64,000 bases of DNA. It comes from Pseudomonas fluorescens. GTDB lineage: Bacteria; Pseudomonadota; Gammaproteobacteria; Pseudomonadales; Pseudomonadaceae. The stretch is from NCBI RefSeq assembly GCF_902497855.1, contig NZ_CABVHU010000015.1, forward strand, positions 1 to 64,000. Reading direction: 5' to 3'. Below, piece by piece: positions 24,930 to 33,047 of the stretch (position 1 is its first letter; every line of letters begins with the position of its first letter). The translations under genes were made by a program, and so were the position numbers. The notes beneath the pieces were generated by a model that did no database searches, had not been told where the DNA came from, and saw only the letters and a program-made list of their open reading frames with translations.

Positions 24930-24943
24930 TTGATTTGTATCAA
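24930..24943 (-). promoter_or_regulatory. ANR/FNR box upstream of hemN
   Basis: TTGATTTGTATCAA is a perfect match to TTGAT-N4-ATCAA. It lies 65-78 bases upstream of the hemN ATG, compatible with a -41.5 activator position and a short leader. Confidence 0.88.
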
Positions 24944-24974
24944 CGGTCGGGATGTGTGTTGGCAGTGGGGACCT

Positions 24975-25042
24975 CTTCGCGGGCAAGCCTCGCTCCTACA
25001 AGGGATCGCGAACTCCTGTAGGAGCGAGGCTTGCCCGCGAAG
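24975..25042. repeat. REP doublet (short spacer)
   Basis: CTTCGCGGGCAAGCCTCGCT runs into CCTACA at the left, and TGTAGGAGCGAGGCTTGCCC is the facing arm. Only 16 bases separate the arms. It lies between hemN and the TauE/SafE-like gene. Confidence 0.9.
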
Positions 25043-25056
25043 GGCGCGCCGCCGAT

Positions 25057-25740
25057 CTAATGACCCATGAGCCAATGCTGATGCGGCCCAGGCAAGGTCC
25101 AGATACCAAACAGCATCACCAGCAACCCACCGGCCATACGCACGCTGCGCTTGCGCAACAGCGCCGTGACCCGTTCGGCCGCCAGCCCCGTGGCCAGCAG
25201 CACCGGCCAGGTGCCCAGACCGAACGCGAGCATCAGCAGCGCACTGTCCAGCGCATTGCCCTGACTTGCCGACCACAGCAGCGTGCTGTAGACCAGTCCG
25301 CAGGGCAGCCAGCCCCAGAGCGCACCCAGCAGCAGCGCGCGGGGCAGGCTCGACACCGGCAGCAACTTGTTGGCAACCGGCTGGATGTGCCGCCACAGGC
25401 CGCGACCGAGGCTTTCGATGCGGGTCAGGCCGCTCCACCACCCGGCAAGGTACAGGCCCATGGCGATCAGCAATAATCCGGCGATGACGCGCATGAACAT
25501 CGCGGCCGGGCTGTTGGCCACCGCCCATCCGGCCAGTCCGATCAGCAGGCCGGCAGCGGCATAGCTGAGAATTCGTCCCAGGTTGTAGGCCAGCAGCAAC
25601 CGAAAGCGTCGGCTGCGCTGTTCCTGGGGAATCGCCAAGGTCAGCGCGCCCATCAGGCCGCCGCACATCCCCAGGCAATGACCGCCCCCGAGCAGGCCGA
25701 GAATCACCGCAGACACCAACAGGGGCGCCAACTCAAGCAT
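25057..25740 (-). CDS. TauE/SafE-like membrane protein of the cco maturation cluster
   Basis: The 227-residue protein has about six membrane helices and belongs to the CcdA/TauE-SafE-like group (DsbD_2 type) often found after ccoS. GGGHCLGMCGGLMGAL near the N-terminus contains two cysteines that could bind copper or serve in thiol transfer. GWLPCGLVYSTL holds another conserved cysteine. The start overlaps the ccoS 3' end by eight bases, so it belongs to the ccoGHIS operon. A role in copper delivery to cbb3 oxidase is inferred from position. Confidence 0.85.
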   Translation of the reverse strand: MLELAPLLVSAVILGLLGGGHCLGMCGGLMGALTLAIPQEQRSRRFRLLLAYNLGRILSYAAAGLLIGLAGWAVANSPAAMFMRVIAGLLLIAMGLYLAGWWSGLTRIESLGRGLWRHIQPVANKLLPVSSLPRALLLGALWGWLPCGLVYSTLLWSASQGNALDSALLMLAFGLGTWPVLLATGLAAERVTALLRKRSVRMAGGLLVMLFGIWTLPGPHQHWLMGH

Positions 25741-25951
25741 GCGGAGGCGCCTTGTCGTCCGGTTTGGCCGGCTGGCCGCTGGCCTCGTCGACCGCCGCCT
25801 GGTGGTTCGGGTCCTGATCGTCGAACAGGATGCTGTGGGCCGGGCCGTCCAGATCGTCGTACTGACCGCTGTCGACCGCCCAGAAGAAAATGTAGATCGC
25901 AATGGCCACGATCAGCAGCGCGGCCGGGATCATCACGTAGAGAGCTGGCAT
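25733..25951 (-). CDS. ccoS: cbb3 oxidase maturation protein CcoS
   Basis: The 72-residue protein has one N-terminal membrane helix (about 5-25, ending FFWAVDSGQYDDLDGPA). This WAVxxGQFDDL-type motif is diagnostic of CcoS, which is needed for assembling active cbb3 oxidase with its cofactors. It lies between ccoI and the TauE/SafE-like gene with overlapping frames. Confidence 0.95.
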   Translation of the reverse strand: MPALYVMIPAALLIVAIAIYIFFWAVDSGQYDDLDGPAHSILFDDQDPNHQAAVDEASGQPAKPDDKAPPHA

Positions 25952-25974
25952 GGGTCACTCCATGCCCGCGCGGC

Positions 25975-28425
25975 TCAGGCCGGCAGCGGGCGGGTTTGTG
26001 GCGTGGCGCTGGCGGCAGGCGCGCTCGGCAGGCGAGTCAGGCGCAGGGCGTTCAGCACCACGGTCAACGAACTGATGGACATGCCGACCGCAGCCCATAC
26101 CGGGGTGATCCAGCCGAGGGCGGCGAAGGGCAACATGAGGCCATTGTACAGCCCGGCCCACAGCAGGTTCTCGATGATTACCCGCCGAGTGCGCCGGGCC
26201 AGGCTGAAGGCTTGCACCAGTGCGTCGAGCCGGTTGGACAGCAACACCGCATCGGCACTGGTCTTCGCCAGGTCCGTCGCCGACCCCATCGCCACGCTGA
26301 TGTCGGCGGCGGCCAGCACTGGCACGTCGTTGACCCCGTCACCGAGCATCAGCACCTTGCGCCCTTCCTTGTGCAGTTGTTGCAAGACCTGCAATTTATC
26401 GTCCGGACGCAAGCCGCCACGGGCTTCGTCGATGTCCAGTTCAGCCGCCACGCTGGCCACCATCGGCGAGCTGTCGCCGGACAGCAGCAACGTGCGCCAG
26501 CCGCGGGCCTTGCACGCGGCGAGCAGCGCGGGGGCGTCGCTGCGCAAACGGTCGTCGAGGACAAACCAGGCCAGCGGTCCCTGGTGGTTGCCGAGCAGCA
26601 ACCATTGGCCGGCTTCATCCGGCATGGCGGGCACGGCGGCACCACTGAGTTCGCAGACAAATCCCGGTTGGCCGATACGCAAACGCTGTTCACCGACCAT
26701 GCCCTGGAGGCCAAGGCCCGGCGTACTGTCGACTTCTTCAGCGGCCAGCGGCGCCCGGCCGAAAGCGCGGGCGATCGGGTGTTCGGAACGGTTTTCCAGG
26801 GCGGCGGCGAGGCTCAGGCATTGATCGCTGTCGAGCGCCCCGAGCGGGCGGATCGAGCGCAGCGCCAGGCGGCCTTCGGTGAGGGTGCCGGTCTTGTCGA
26901 AAATCACCGTGTCGATCTGGTTCAGGCCTTCCAGCACATGACCGCGCGTCAGCAACAGGCCGAGTCTATGCAGCGTTCCGGTGGCGGCGGTCAGGGCGGT
27001 CGGTGTGGCCAGGGACAAGGCGCACGGGCACGTCGCAACCAGCATCGCCAGCACGATCCAGAACGCCCGTGACGAATCCAGTTGCCACCAGACCAGACCG
27101 ATGACGGCGGCGGCAATCAGCGACAGCAGCAGGAACCACTGCGCGGCGCGGTCGGCAATTTCCGCCAGCCGCGGCTTTTCGGCCTGGGCACGGTCCAGCA
27201 GGCGGACGATGGCGGACAATCGGGTGTCCTGGCCGAGGGCCAGCACTTGCACGGTCAACGCGCCCTCGACGTTCAGGGTGCCGGCGGTGACCGCATCGCC
27301 CGGCAGCCGTGACTGCGGCAGGTATTCGCCGGTGAGCAGGGATTCGTCGATGCTCGACTGGCCCTCGAGGATCTTGCCGTCGGCCGGGAGGATCGCGCCG
27401 GGATGCACCAGCACGTGATCGCCCACGCGCAGTTCGCTGAGCAGGATCCGCTCGCTCTGGCCGTCAGCGCTCAGTCGCAGGCAAGAGGCGGGCAACAGAT
27501 TGACCAGCTGCGCGGTGGCGGCGGCAGTCCGCTCCCGGGCGCGGCGTTCCAGGTAGCGCCCGGCCAGCAGGAACAGCGCAAACATGCCGACGGCATCGAA
27601 GTACAGTTCGCCGACCCCGGTGATCGAGGTCCAGATTCCGGCGATATAGGCGCTGCCGATCGCCAGCGATACCGAGACGTCCATGGTCAGGTGCCGGGTA
27701 CGCAGGTCGCGCATGGCGCCCTTGAAGAAGGGCGCACAGCTGTAGAACACGATCGGCGTCGTGAGGAACAGCGCGACCCAGCGCAGGATGGTGTGCAGTT
27801 CGGGGCTGAGGTCGATATTGAATTCCGGCCAGGTGGCCATGGTCGCCATCATCGCCTGGAACCACAGCAGGCCGGCGACCCCGAGCTGGCGCAGGGCCAG
27901 GCGGTTTTCACTGGCCAGTTGTTCGCTGGCGCGGTCGGCTTGATAAGGGTGTGCGGCGTAACCGATGTGGCGCAATTCGCTCAATACCCGACTCAACGGC
28001 AATTGCGCATCGGCCCAGCGTACGTGCAGGCGATGGTTGGACAGGTTCAGGCGTGCTTCGGCCACGGCCGGCAAGCCGCGCAGGTGTTTCTCGATCAGCC
28101 AGCCACAGGCGGCGCAGCTGATGCCTTCCATCAACAAGGTGGTTTCGGCGAGGTCGCCTTCGTGGCGAACGAAGGGTTGTTGCACGTCGGCGCGGTCGTA
28201 CAGCGCCAGCTCGTCCACCAGTTGTACGGGCAAGGCTTCGGGGTTGGCCGAGGCTTCGCTGCGATGCTGGTAATAGCTTTCAAGGCCCCCGGCGACAATC
28301 GCCTCGGCCACGGCCTGGCAACCCGGGCAGCAGAACTCGCGGGTTTCACCGAGGACGGCAGCGGTGAAGCGGCTGCCGGCCGGGACGGGTAGGGCGCAGT
28401 GATAGCAGGGGGTAGGCGTGGTCAT
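25975..28425 (-). CDS. ccoI: Copper-exporting P-type ATPase of cbb3 maturation (CcoI)
   Basis: The 816-residue P1B ATPase has an N-terminal cysteine-rich motif (CYHC and CCPGC), a heavy-metal domain with GISCAACGW and the membrane ion motif CPC (ATCPCALSL). It also has the phosphorylation site DKTGT and a hinge GDGVNDVPVL. It supplies copper to the CuB site of CcoN on the periplasmic side. The start at 28425 (MTTPTPC) is preferred because the nine residues before it extend towards a palindromic repeat. The operon order ccoGHIS is the standard one. Confidence 0.95.
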   Translation of the reverse strand: MTTPTPCYHCALPVPAGSRFTAAVLGETREFCCPGCQAVAEAIVAGGLESYYQHRSEASANPEALPVQLVDELALYDRADVQQPFVRHEGDLAETTLLMEGISCAACGWLIEKHLRGLPAVAEARLNLSNHRLHVRWADAQLPLSRVLSELRHIGYAAHPYQADRASEQLASENRLALRQLGVAGLLWFQAMMATMATWPEFNIDLSPELHTILRWVALFLTTPIVFYSCAPFFKGAMRDLRTRHLTMDVSVSLAIGSAYIAGIWTSITGVGELYFDAVGMFALFLLAGRYLERRARERTAAATAQLVNLLPASCLRLSADGQSERILLSELRVGDHVLVHPGAILPADGKILEGQSSIDESLLTGEYLPQSRLPGDAVTAGTLNVEGALTVQVLALGQDTRLSAIVRLLDRAQAEKPRLAEIADRAAQWFLLLSLIAAAVIGLVWWQLDSSRAFWIVLAMLVATCPCALSLATPTALTAATGTLHRLGLLLTRGHVLEGLNQIDTVIFDKTGTLTEGRLALRSIRPLGALDSDQCLSLAAALENRSEHPIARAFGRAPLAAEEVDSTPGLGLQGMVGEQRLRIGQPGFVCELSGAAVPAMPDEAGQWLLLGNHQGPLAWFVLDDRLRSDAPALLAACKARGWRTLLLSGDSSPMVASVAAELDIDEARGGLRPDDKLQVLQQLHKEGRKVLMLGDGVNDVPVLAAADISVAMGSATDLAKTSADAVLLSNRLDALVQAFSLARRTRRVIIENLLWAGLYNGLMLPFAALGWITPVWAAVGMSISSLTVVLNALRLTRLPSAPAASATPQTRPLPA

Positions 28426-28440
28426 GAGGCGTGGTCCGAT

Positions 28441-28550
28441 GATCGTTCCCACGCTCTGCGTGGGAATGCCTCCCCGGACGCTCCGCGTCCGCTTTGGCTG
28501 GGACGCGGAGCGTCCCTGGCTGCGTGCCCACGCAGAGCGTGGGAGCGATC
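28441..28550. repeat. Nested palindromic element (GTTCCCACGCTCTGCG type)
   Basis: Outer arms GATCGTTCCCACGCTCTGCG and the complement ending GTGGGAGCGATC enclose inner arms GGACGCTCCGCGTCC and GGACGCGGAGCGTCC. It is a repeat class distinct from the GTAGGAGC REPs. It lies between ccoI and ccoH inside the operon, where it may stop or stabilise transcripts. Confidence 0.85.
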
Positions 28551-28559
28551 AGTGGGTGC

Positions 28560-29099
28560 TTACTTTTTCAGGTCTTCAGCGCCTTGCAGCGGCTCATCAC
28601 CCAGCAGCAGATCCTTGTCATGGCTGACCTGTTCTTCCTCGAACATGCGCCAGGTTTTGCCATCCTGCACACCCAGCAACTCCACGAAGCGACGGCCGTC
28701 GACCTTGTCGCTCACCTGGCCGATGTAGCGGCCCTGTTCGGTGTCGCTGCGGGCGAGGGTGATCTTGCGATCCTTCTCCGGCTGGGTCGGCGAGATCAGG
28801 TTCAGCTCCAGGGTGGCCGGTGCGCTGTTGCCGTTCAGGCGGACGTCGACTTCACCGGTCACGCCATCCAGATGCACGCTGGCGCGCAACAGCAGGGTCT
28901 GGGCCAGCAGTTCACGGTCCAGCGAACGGTTGATGCCTTTGCCGGCCTCGTAGTAGTTATCGTTGACCAGGTTGTCCGGGTTGTTCACCGCGATCGTCAC
29001 CATGGACAGGGTGAGGGTCACCGAGCAGGCCAGGATGGCGATGATGATCCACGGCCAAAGGTGCTTGTACCAGGGACTTGTGGCAGTTGCTGCGGGCAT
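28560..29099 (-). CDS. ccoH: cbb3 oxidase assembly protein CcoH (FixH family)
   Basis: The 179-residue protein has one N-terminal membrane helix (about 14-36, PWIIIAILACSVTLTLSMV) and a periplasmic domain. It contains the FixH-like stretch NPDNLVNDNYYEAGKGIN. CcoH stabilises the cbb3 complex. The ATG at 29099 is favoured over a TTG at 29114, with a GAGAAG site before it. It starts 11 bases after the ccoG stop. Confidence 0.93.
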   Translation of the reverse strand: MPAATATSPWYKHLWPWIIIAILACSVTLTLSMVTIAVNNPDNLVNDNYYEAGKGINRSLDRELLAQTLLLRASVHLDGVTGEVDVRLNGNSAPATLELNLISPTQPEKDRKITLARSDTEQGRYIGQVSDKVDGRRFVELLGVQDGKTWRMFEEEQVSHDKDLLLGDEPLQGAEDLKK

Positions 29100-29110
29100 G
29101 GTCACTTCTC

Positions 29111-30526
29111 TCAACGAATTTGTGGGCCGATGAATCGGCTCTTGGCTTCAACGTGGATGCTGGCGTCATCGGCGTCCTTGAGGATGAACTTCACCTCGTT
29201 GGTGCTCGACGGCAGTTGTTCCGGTGCGCTGGACAACTCGACCGGCTGGCTGAAAATCTCCCCGGCGGCGACCTTGATCTCGCGCTTGCCTTGCAGCTTG
29301 AGGTCCGGCAGGCCCGTGGCTTCCAGCAGGTAGGTGTGGTCGCGCTGGTCCTTGTTCATGATCTTCAGGCTGTAGACGTTCTCGATCCGGCCTTCGGCGT
29401 TCTCGCGGTACAGCACGCGGTCCTTGCTGACGTCGAAGCCGACCAGCGAACGCATGAAGAACGCGGTCACCAGCAAGGCGATCATCGCCAGCAGCACCGT
29501 GGCGTAGCCGAGCAGGCGGGGCCGCAGTTTATTGGTTTTTTGCCCGGACAGGTTGTGCTCGGTGGTGTAGCTGATCAGGCCGCGCGGGTAGTCCATCTTG
29601 TCCATGATGCTGTCGCAGGCATCGATGCAGGCGGCACAGCCGATACATTCGACCTGCAGGCCATCGCGGATGTCGATACCCGTCGGGCAGACCTGGACGC
29701 ACATGGTGCAATCGATGCAGTCACCCAGGCCCATCGCCTTGTAGTCGACGCCTTTCTTGCGCGGGCCACGGGATTCACCACGGCGCGGGTCGTAGGACAC
29801 GATCAGGGTGTCCTTGTCGAACATCACGCTCTGGAAGCGTGCGTACGGGCACATGTAGATGCACACCTGCTCACGCAACCAGCCGGCGTTGCCATAGGTG
29901 GCGAGGGTGAAGAAGCCGACCCAGAAGTAGGACCAGCCATCGGCTGCGCCGGTGAAGAAGTCGATGGTCAGTTCGCGGATCGGCGAGAAGTAGCCAACGA
30001 AGGTCATGCCGGTCACGAAGCCGATCAACAGCCACAGCGCGTGTTTGCTGAATTTGCGCAGGAACTTGTTGGCGCTCATCGGCGCCTTGTCGAGCTTGAT
30101 GCGCTGGTTGCGGTCGCCTTCGGTGACCTTTTCGCACCACATGAAAATCCAGGTCCAGACACTCTGCGGGCAGGTATAGCCACACCAGACCCGCCCGGCA
30201 TACACGGTGATGAAGAACAGGCCGAAGGCGCTGACGATCAGGATCCCCGAGAGCAGGATGAAGTCCTGGGGCCAGAAGGTCGCGCCAAAAATGAAGAACT
30301 TGCGCTCCGGCAGGTTCCACCAGACGGCCTGATGGCCACCCCAGTTCAGCCAGACCGTACCGAAATACAGCAGGAACAGCCCGGCACCGCCCATCATCCG
30401 CAGGTTGCGGAACAGGCCGGTGAAGGCGCGGGTGTAGATCTTTTCCCGAGAGGCGTAGAGGTCGACGCTGTTGTTGGTGTTTTTGGCAGGCGGGGTAACG
30501 TCGTGTACCGGAATCTGGTTGCTCAT
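29111..30526 (-). CDS. ccoG: Cytochrome c oxidase accessory protein CcoG (iron-sulfur)
   Basis: The 471-residue membrane protein has about five helices and two ferredoxin-type cluster motifs (CIDCTMCVQVCP and CIGCAACIDACD), plus CGYTCPQSVWTW. A C-terminal Ig-like periplasmic domain follows. CcoG is a copper reductase that helps build the CuB centre. It is the first gene of ccoGHIS. An ANR-like box lies about 170 bases upstream. Confidence 0.95.
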   Translation of the reverse strand: MSNQIPVHDVTPPAKNTNNSVDLYASREKIYTRAFTGLFRNLRMMGGAGLFLLYFGTVWLNWGGHQAVWWNLPERKFFIFGATFWPQDFILLSGILIVSAFGLFFITVYAGRVWCGYTCPQSVWTWIFMWCEKVTEGDRNQRIKLDKAPMSANKFLRKFSKHALWLLIGFVTGMTFVGYFSPIRELTIDFFTGAADGWSYFWVGFFTLATYGNAGWLREQVCIYMCPYARFQSVMFDKDTLIVSYDPRRGESRGPRKKGVDYKAMGLGDCIDCTMCVQVCPTGIDIRDGLQVECIGCAACIDACDSIMDKMDYPRGLISYTTEHNLSGQKTNKLRPRLLGYATVLLAMIALLVTAFFMRSLVGFDVSKDRVLYRENAEGRIENVYSLKIMNKDQRDHTYLLEATGLPDLKLQGKREIKVAAGEIFSQPVELSSAPEQLPSSTNEVKFILKDADDASIHVEAKSRFIGPQIR

Positions 30527-30692
30527 CATTGCATCCCACGGCAGTGGAAAAATGCCCCGGTCAGTACATGCCGACCGCGGTCAAAAAAGGTGTAGCAGTG
30601 GCGCAATGATACGCCTGTCGCTCTGGCTCAAGGGTGCGACCTTTGGTCGCGTTGGGGAAAAATCTTGAATGGTGTAGCAGATGTAACAAAAC

Positions 30693-30706
30693 ATGATGCA
30701 GGTCAA
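30693..30706 (-). promoter_or_regulatory. ANR-like box upstream of ccoG
   Basis: On the minus strand the site reads TTGACCTGCATCAT, matching TTGAY-N4-ATCAA at nine of the ten specified positions. It lies about 170 bases before ccoG. A weaker site than those of hemN and ccoN-2. Confidence 0.5.
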
Positions 30707-30800
30707 TTGACTGTAGCCGAACGCTACTGCTCGCCGATGGACGACGCCTTCAAGCCTGAGGGCGCAGCGGGTCGCCACTGCACCCGTGTACGAGTACTGC

Positions 30801-31043
30801 TCAATCCAGGCGACCACCTCCCAGGCTGTCCAGCCCGCTACCCTTGGTGCGCTTTTTGTCGTCTCTGTCCCCGGGAGCGGCAAAGTTGGCGCGACGACTC
30901 GAAATACCTGCGGTTGCAGGGGCTTGCGCTGGAGCATCCGCGTCGATCGGCGGCGAAACCTCCGTGTCTGGAGTGGTCTGCGGGGTGACTCTGGATTCCG
31001 GGAAATAACAGGTTGTGGGTCGGTTTTGCTTGTTTTTGGACAT
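30801..31043 (-). CDS. Small hypothetical protein, proline- and threonine-rich
   Basis: An 80-residue frame begins MSKNKQNRPTTCYF with AAGGAG about nine bases upstream. It is low-complexity and polar (VTPQTTPDTEVSPP, ending KGSGLDSLGGGRLD), with no membrane segment or known domain. It lies in the otherwise gene-free space between ccoP-1 and ccoG, on their strand. I do not recognise it. The clear ribosome site is the main support. Confidence 0.45.
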   Translation of the reverse strand: MSKNKQNRPTTCYFPESRVTPQTTPDTEVSPPIDADAPAQAPATAGISSRRANFAAPGDRDDKKRTKGSGLDSLGGGRLD

Positions 31044-31215
31044 TTGATGAACTCCTTGTTCTCGATGAGGTATTCCCTTGTCCCTGAGTGACCGGAGTCG
31101 CAGGGATTGCCCGCTTCCGGCCACCAGGTGGATCGACGTTACCCCTGGTCGCCACGCGGGCCTATCGAATATAGGTTTCAATGTGTGAAAGGTGGGTTCA
31201 TCCAGGCCCCAAACA

Positions 31216-31254
31216 AAACGGCCCCGCCAATTCTCATTGGCAGGGCCGTTTTTT
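31216..31254. terminator. Bidirectional terminator after ccoP-1
   Basis: A long stem AACGGCCCCGCCAAT / ATTGGCAGGGCCGTT has A-rich and T-rich flanks on both sides. It ends the ccoNOQP-1 operon on the minus strand. Confidence 0.85.
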
Positions 31255-31267
31255 ACTGCATCAAGCG

Positions 31268-32251
31268 TTACTGGGCATCCGCCACCGGAGCCTTCTCACC
31301 GTGAGACAGGCTGTAGACGTAAGCGGCCAGCAGGTGGACCTTGTCGTTGCCTTGCAGCTGTTCCTGCGCAGGCATCTGGCCCTGACGACCGTAACGGATG
31401 GTCTGCTGCAGCTGAGCGAAGCTCGAGCCGTAGATGAACGCACCCGGGTGGGTCAGGTCAGGGGCGCCCATGGCTGGCGTCCCTTTGCCAGCCGGCCCGT
31501 GGCATGCCACGCAGTTGGCGGCGAACAGTTTCTGCCCGGCAACCGGGTCGGCCTTGGCGCCTTCCGGCAGCTTGCGCCCATCGAGGTTGGTCAGCACGAA
31601 CGCGGCAACGTCGGCAACGCCTTGCTCGCCGATCACTTCGGCCCAGGCCGGCATCACCGCGTGACGACCGCCCATGATGGTGGTCTTGATGGTCTCCGCT
31701 TCGCCACCCCAGCGCCAGTCGGCGTCGGTCAGGTTAGGGAAGCCATAGGCGCCTTTGGCGTCGGAACCGTGGCAGACCGAGCAGTTGGAGGCGAACAGGC
31801 GGCCACCCATCTTCAGGGCTTGCGGATCCTTGGCCACTTCTTCAATGGGCATGGACGAGAATTTGGCGAAGATCGGGCCGAACCTGGCGTCCGACTTGGC
31901 CATTTCCTTTTCCCACTCGTGAACGCCGGTCCAGCCGGTCTGGCCATTGGCGAACGCGGTCTGCTTGTCGTTATCGAGGTAGTTATAGCCCGGCAGCAGG
32001 CCTTTCCAGTTGCCCAGGCCCGGGTACAGCACCAAGTAGCCCAAGGCGAAAATGATGGTGCCCACGAACAGCATGAACCACCATTTTGGCAGCGGGTTGT
32101 CGTACTCCTCGATCCCGTCGTAGGCGTGGCCAACCGTTTCCTCTGTGGACTCGCCGCGCTGGCCCTTGCGGGTAGCCAGCAGCAGCCAGGTCAGGGCGAA
32201 GATAGTGCCGAGAGTGAGGACTGTGACGTACAGACTCCAGAATGTAGTCAT
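31268..32251 (-). CDS. ccoP1: cbb3 cytochrome c oxidase subunit CcoP, copy 1 (diheme)
   Basis: The 327-residue protein has two N-terminal membrane helices and two cytochrome c domains with heme sites CSVCH and CVACH. It passes electrons from soluble cytochromes to CcoO and CcoN. It overlaps ccoQ by four bases. Its sequence is very similar to the second copy at 34973 but has about ten more residues, including NDKQTAFANGQTG before the first heme domain. Confidence 0.96.
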   Translation of the reverse strand: MTTFWSLYVTVLTLGTIFALTWLLLATRKGQRGESTEETVGHAYDGIEEYDNPLPKWWFMLFVGTIIFALGYLVLYPGLGNWKGLLPGYNYLDNDKQTAFANGQTGWTGVHEWEKEMAKSDARFGPIFAKFSSMPIEEVAKDPQALKMGGRLFASNCSVCHGSDAKGAYGFPNLTDADWRWGGEAETIKTTIMGGRHAVMPAWAEVIGEQGVADVAAFVLTNLDGRKLPEGAKADPVAGQKLFAANCVACHGPAGKGTPAMGAPDLTHPGAFIYGSSFAQLQQTIRYGRQGQMPAQEQLQGNDKVHLLAAYVYSLSHGEKAPVADAQ

Positions 32252-32433
32252 TCTTTGTTACTCCTAGAAGCTTGCTCGACGTGCTTGATGGCTTCGGGAT
32301 CATCCGCGAAAGGCAGCAAGGTCGCGTCTTCAAACTCCGACTTGCGCTTGGGGCTGAACACCCACAACGCCAGACCGATAAAGGCCACCATCACAACAAC
32401 GGTGCCCAGGCCACGAATCATCCCGATATCCAT
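32248..32433 (-). CDS. ccoQ: cbb3 oxidase subunit CcoQ
   Basis: The 61-residue protein has one membrane helix (GLGTVVVMVAFIGLALWVF) followed by SPKRKSEFEDATLLPFADD, the typical CcoQ form. It stabilises the complex. It sits between ccoO-1 and ccoP-1. The second cco cluster lacks this gene. Confidence 0.93.
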   Translation of the reverse strand: MDIGMIRGLGTVVVMVAFIGLALWVFSPKRKSEFEDATLLPFADDPEAIKHVEQASRSNKE

Positions 32434-32438
32434 CTAAA

Positions 32439-33047
32439 TCACCGTTTGCTTTTGATGATGGTGCCCAGGCCTTGCAGATAGGCCACCAGCGCGTCCATTT
32501 CGGTTTTGCCCTTCACAGCATCCTTTGCGCCGGCGATGTCTTCGTCGGTGTAAGGGACGCCGAGCGTGCGCAAGACTTCCATTTTCTTCGCGGTGTCTTT
32601 GCCGTCGAGCTTGTTTTCCACGAGGAACGGGTAGGCCGGCATTTTCGACTCGGGCACGACGTTGCGCGGGTTGTACAAATGCGCACGCTGCCAGTCATCG
32701 GAGTAACGACCGCCAACACGGGCCAGGTCCGGACCGGTACGCTTGGAACCCCACAGGAACGGGTGATCCCAGACGCTTTCACCGGCGACCGAATAGTGGC
32801 CGTAACGTTCGGTTTCAGCACGGAACGGGCGGATCATCTGCGAGTGGCAGCCGACACAACCGTTGGCGATGTAGATGTCGCGGCCTTCCAGTTCAAGGGC
32901 GGTGCGAGGCTTCATGCCTTCGACCGGCTTGTTGGTGACGTCCTGGAAAAACAGCGGAACGATCTGGGTCAGGCCGCCGATGCTGACGGCGATAACCATG
33001 AAGAAGGCCAGCAGGCCAATGTTCTTCTCGACTGCTTCATGCTTCAT
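32439..33047 (-). CDS. ccoO1: cbb3 oxidase subunit CcoO, copy 1 (monoheme)
   Basis: The 202-residue membrane-anchored cytochrome c has one N-terminal helix and one heme site (GCVGCHSQMIRPF). It relays electrons between CcoP and CcoN. The ATG overlaps the ccoN-1 stop by one base (TGATG). Confidence 0.96.
   Translation of the reverse strand: MKHEAVEKNIGLLAFFMVIAVSIGGLTQIVPLFFQDVTNKPVEGMKPRTALELEGRDIYIANGCVGCHSQMIRPFRAETERYGHYSVAGESVWDHPFLWGSKRTGPDLARVGGRYSDDWQRAHLYNPRNVVPESKMPAYPFLVENKLDGKDTAKKMEVLRTLGVPYTDEDIAGAKDAVKGKTEMDALVAYLQGLGTIIKSKR

Noticed and set aside
24866..25678. N-terminal extension of hemN to 25678
   Set aside because: The extension would cover the ANR box, a REP doublet and the antisense of the TauE/SafE-like gene, and HemN homologues start at MMLDAIRWD.
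25678..27072. 464-codon plus-strand frame over ccoI and ccoS
   Set aside because: It is antisense to ccoI, with the same shadow composition and no domain.
30581..30937. 118-codon minus-strand frame upstream of ccoG
   Set aside because: It overlaps the ANR-like site and the small hypothetical gene and has no ribosome site or recognised domain.
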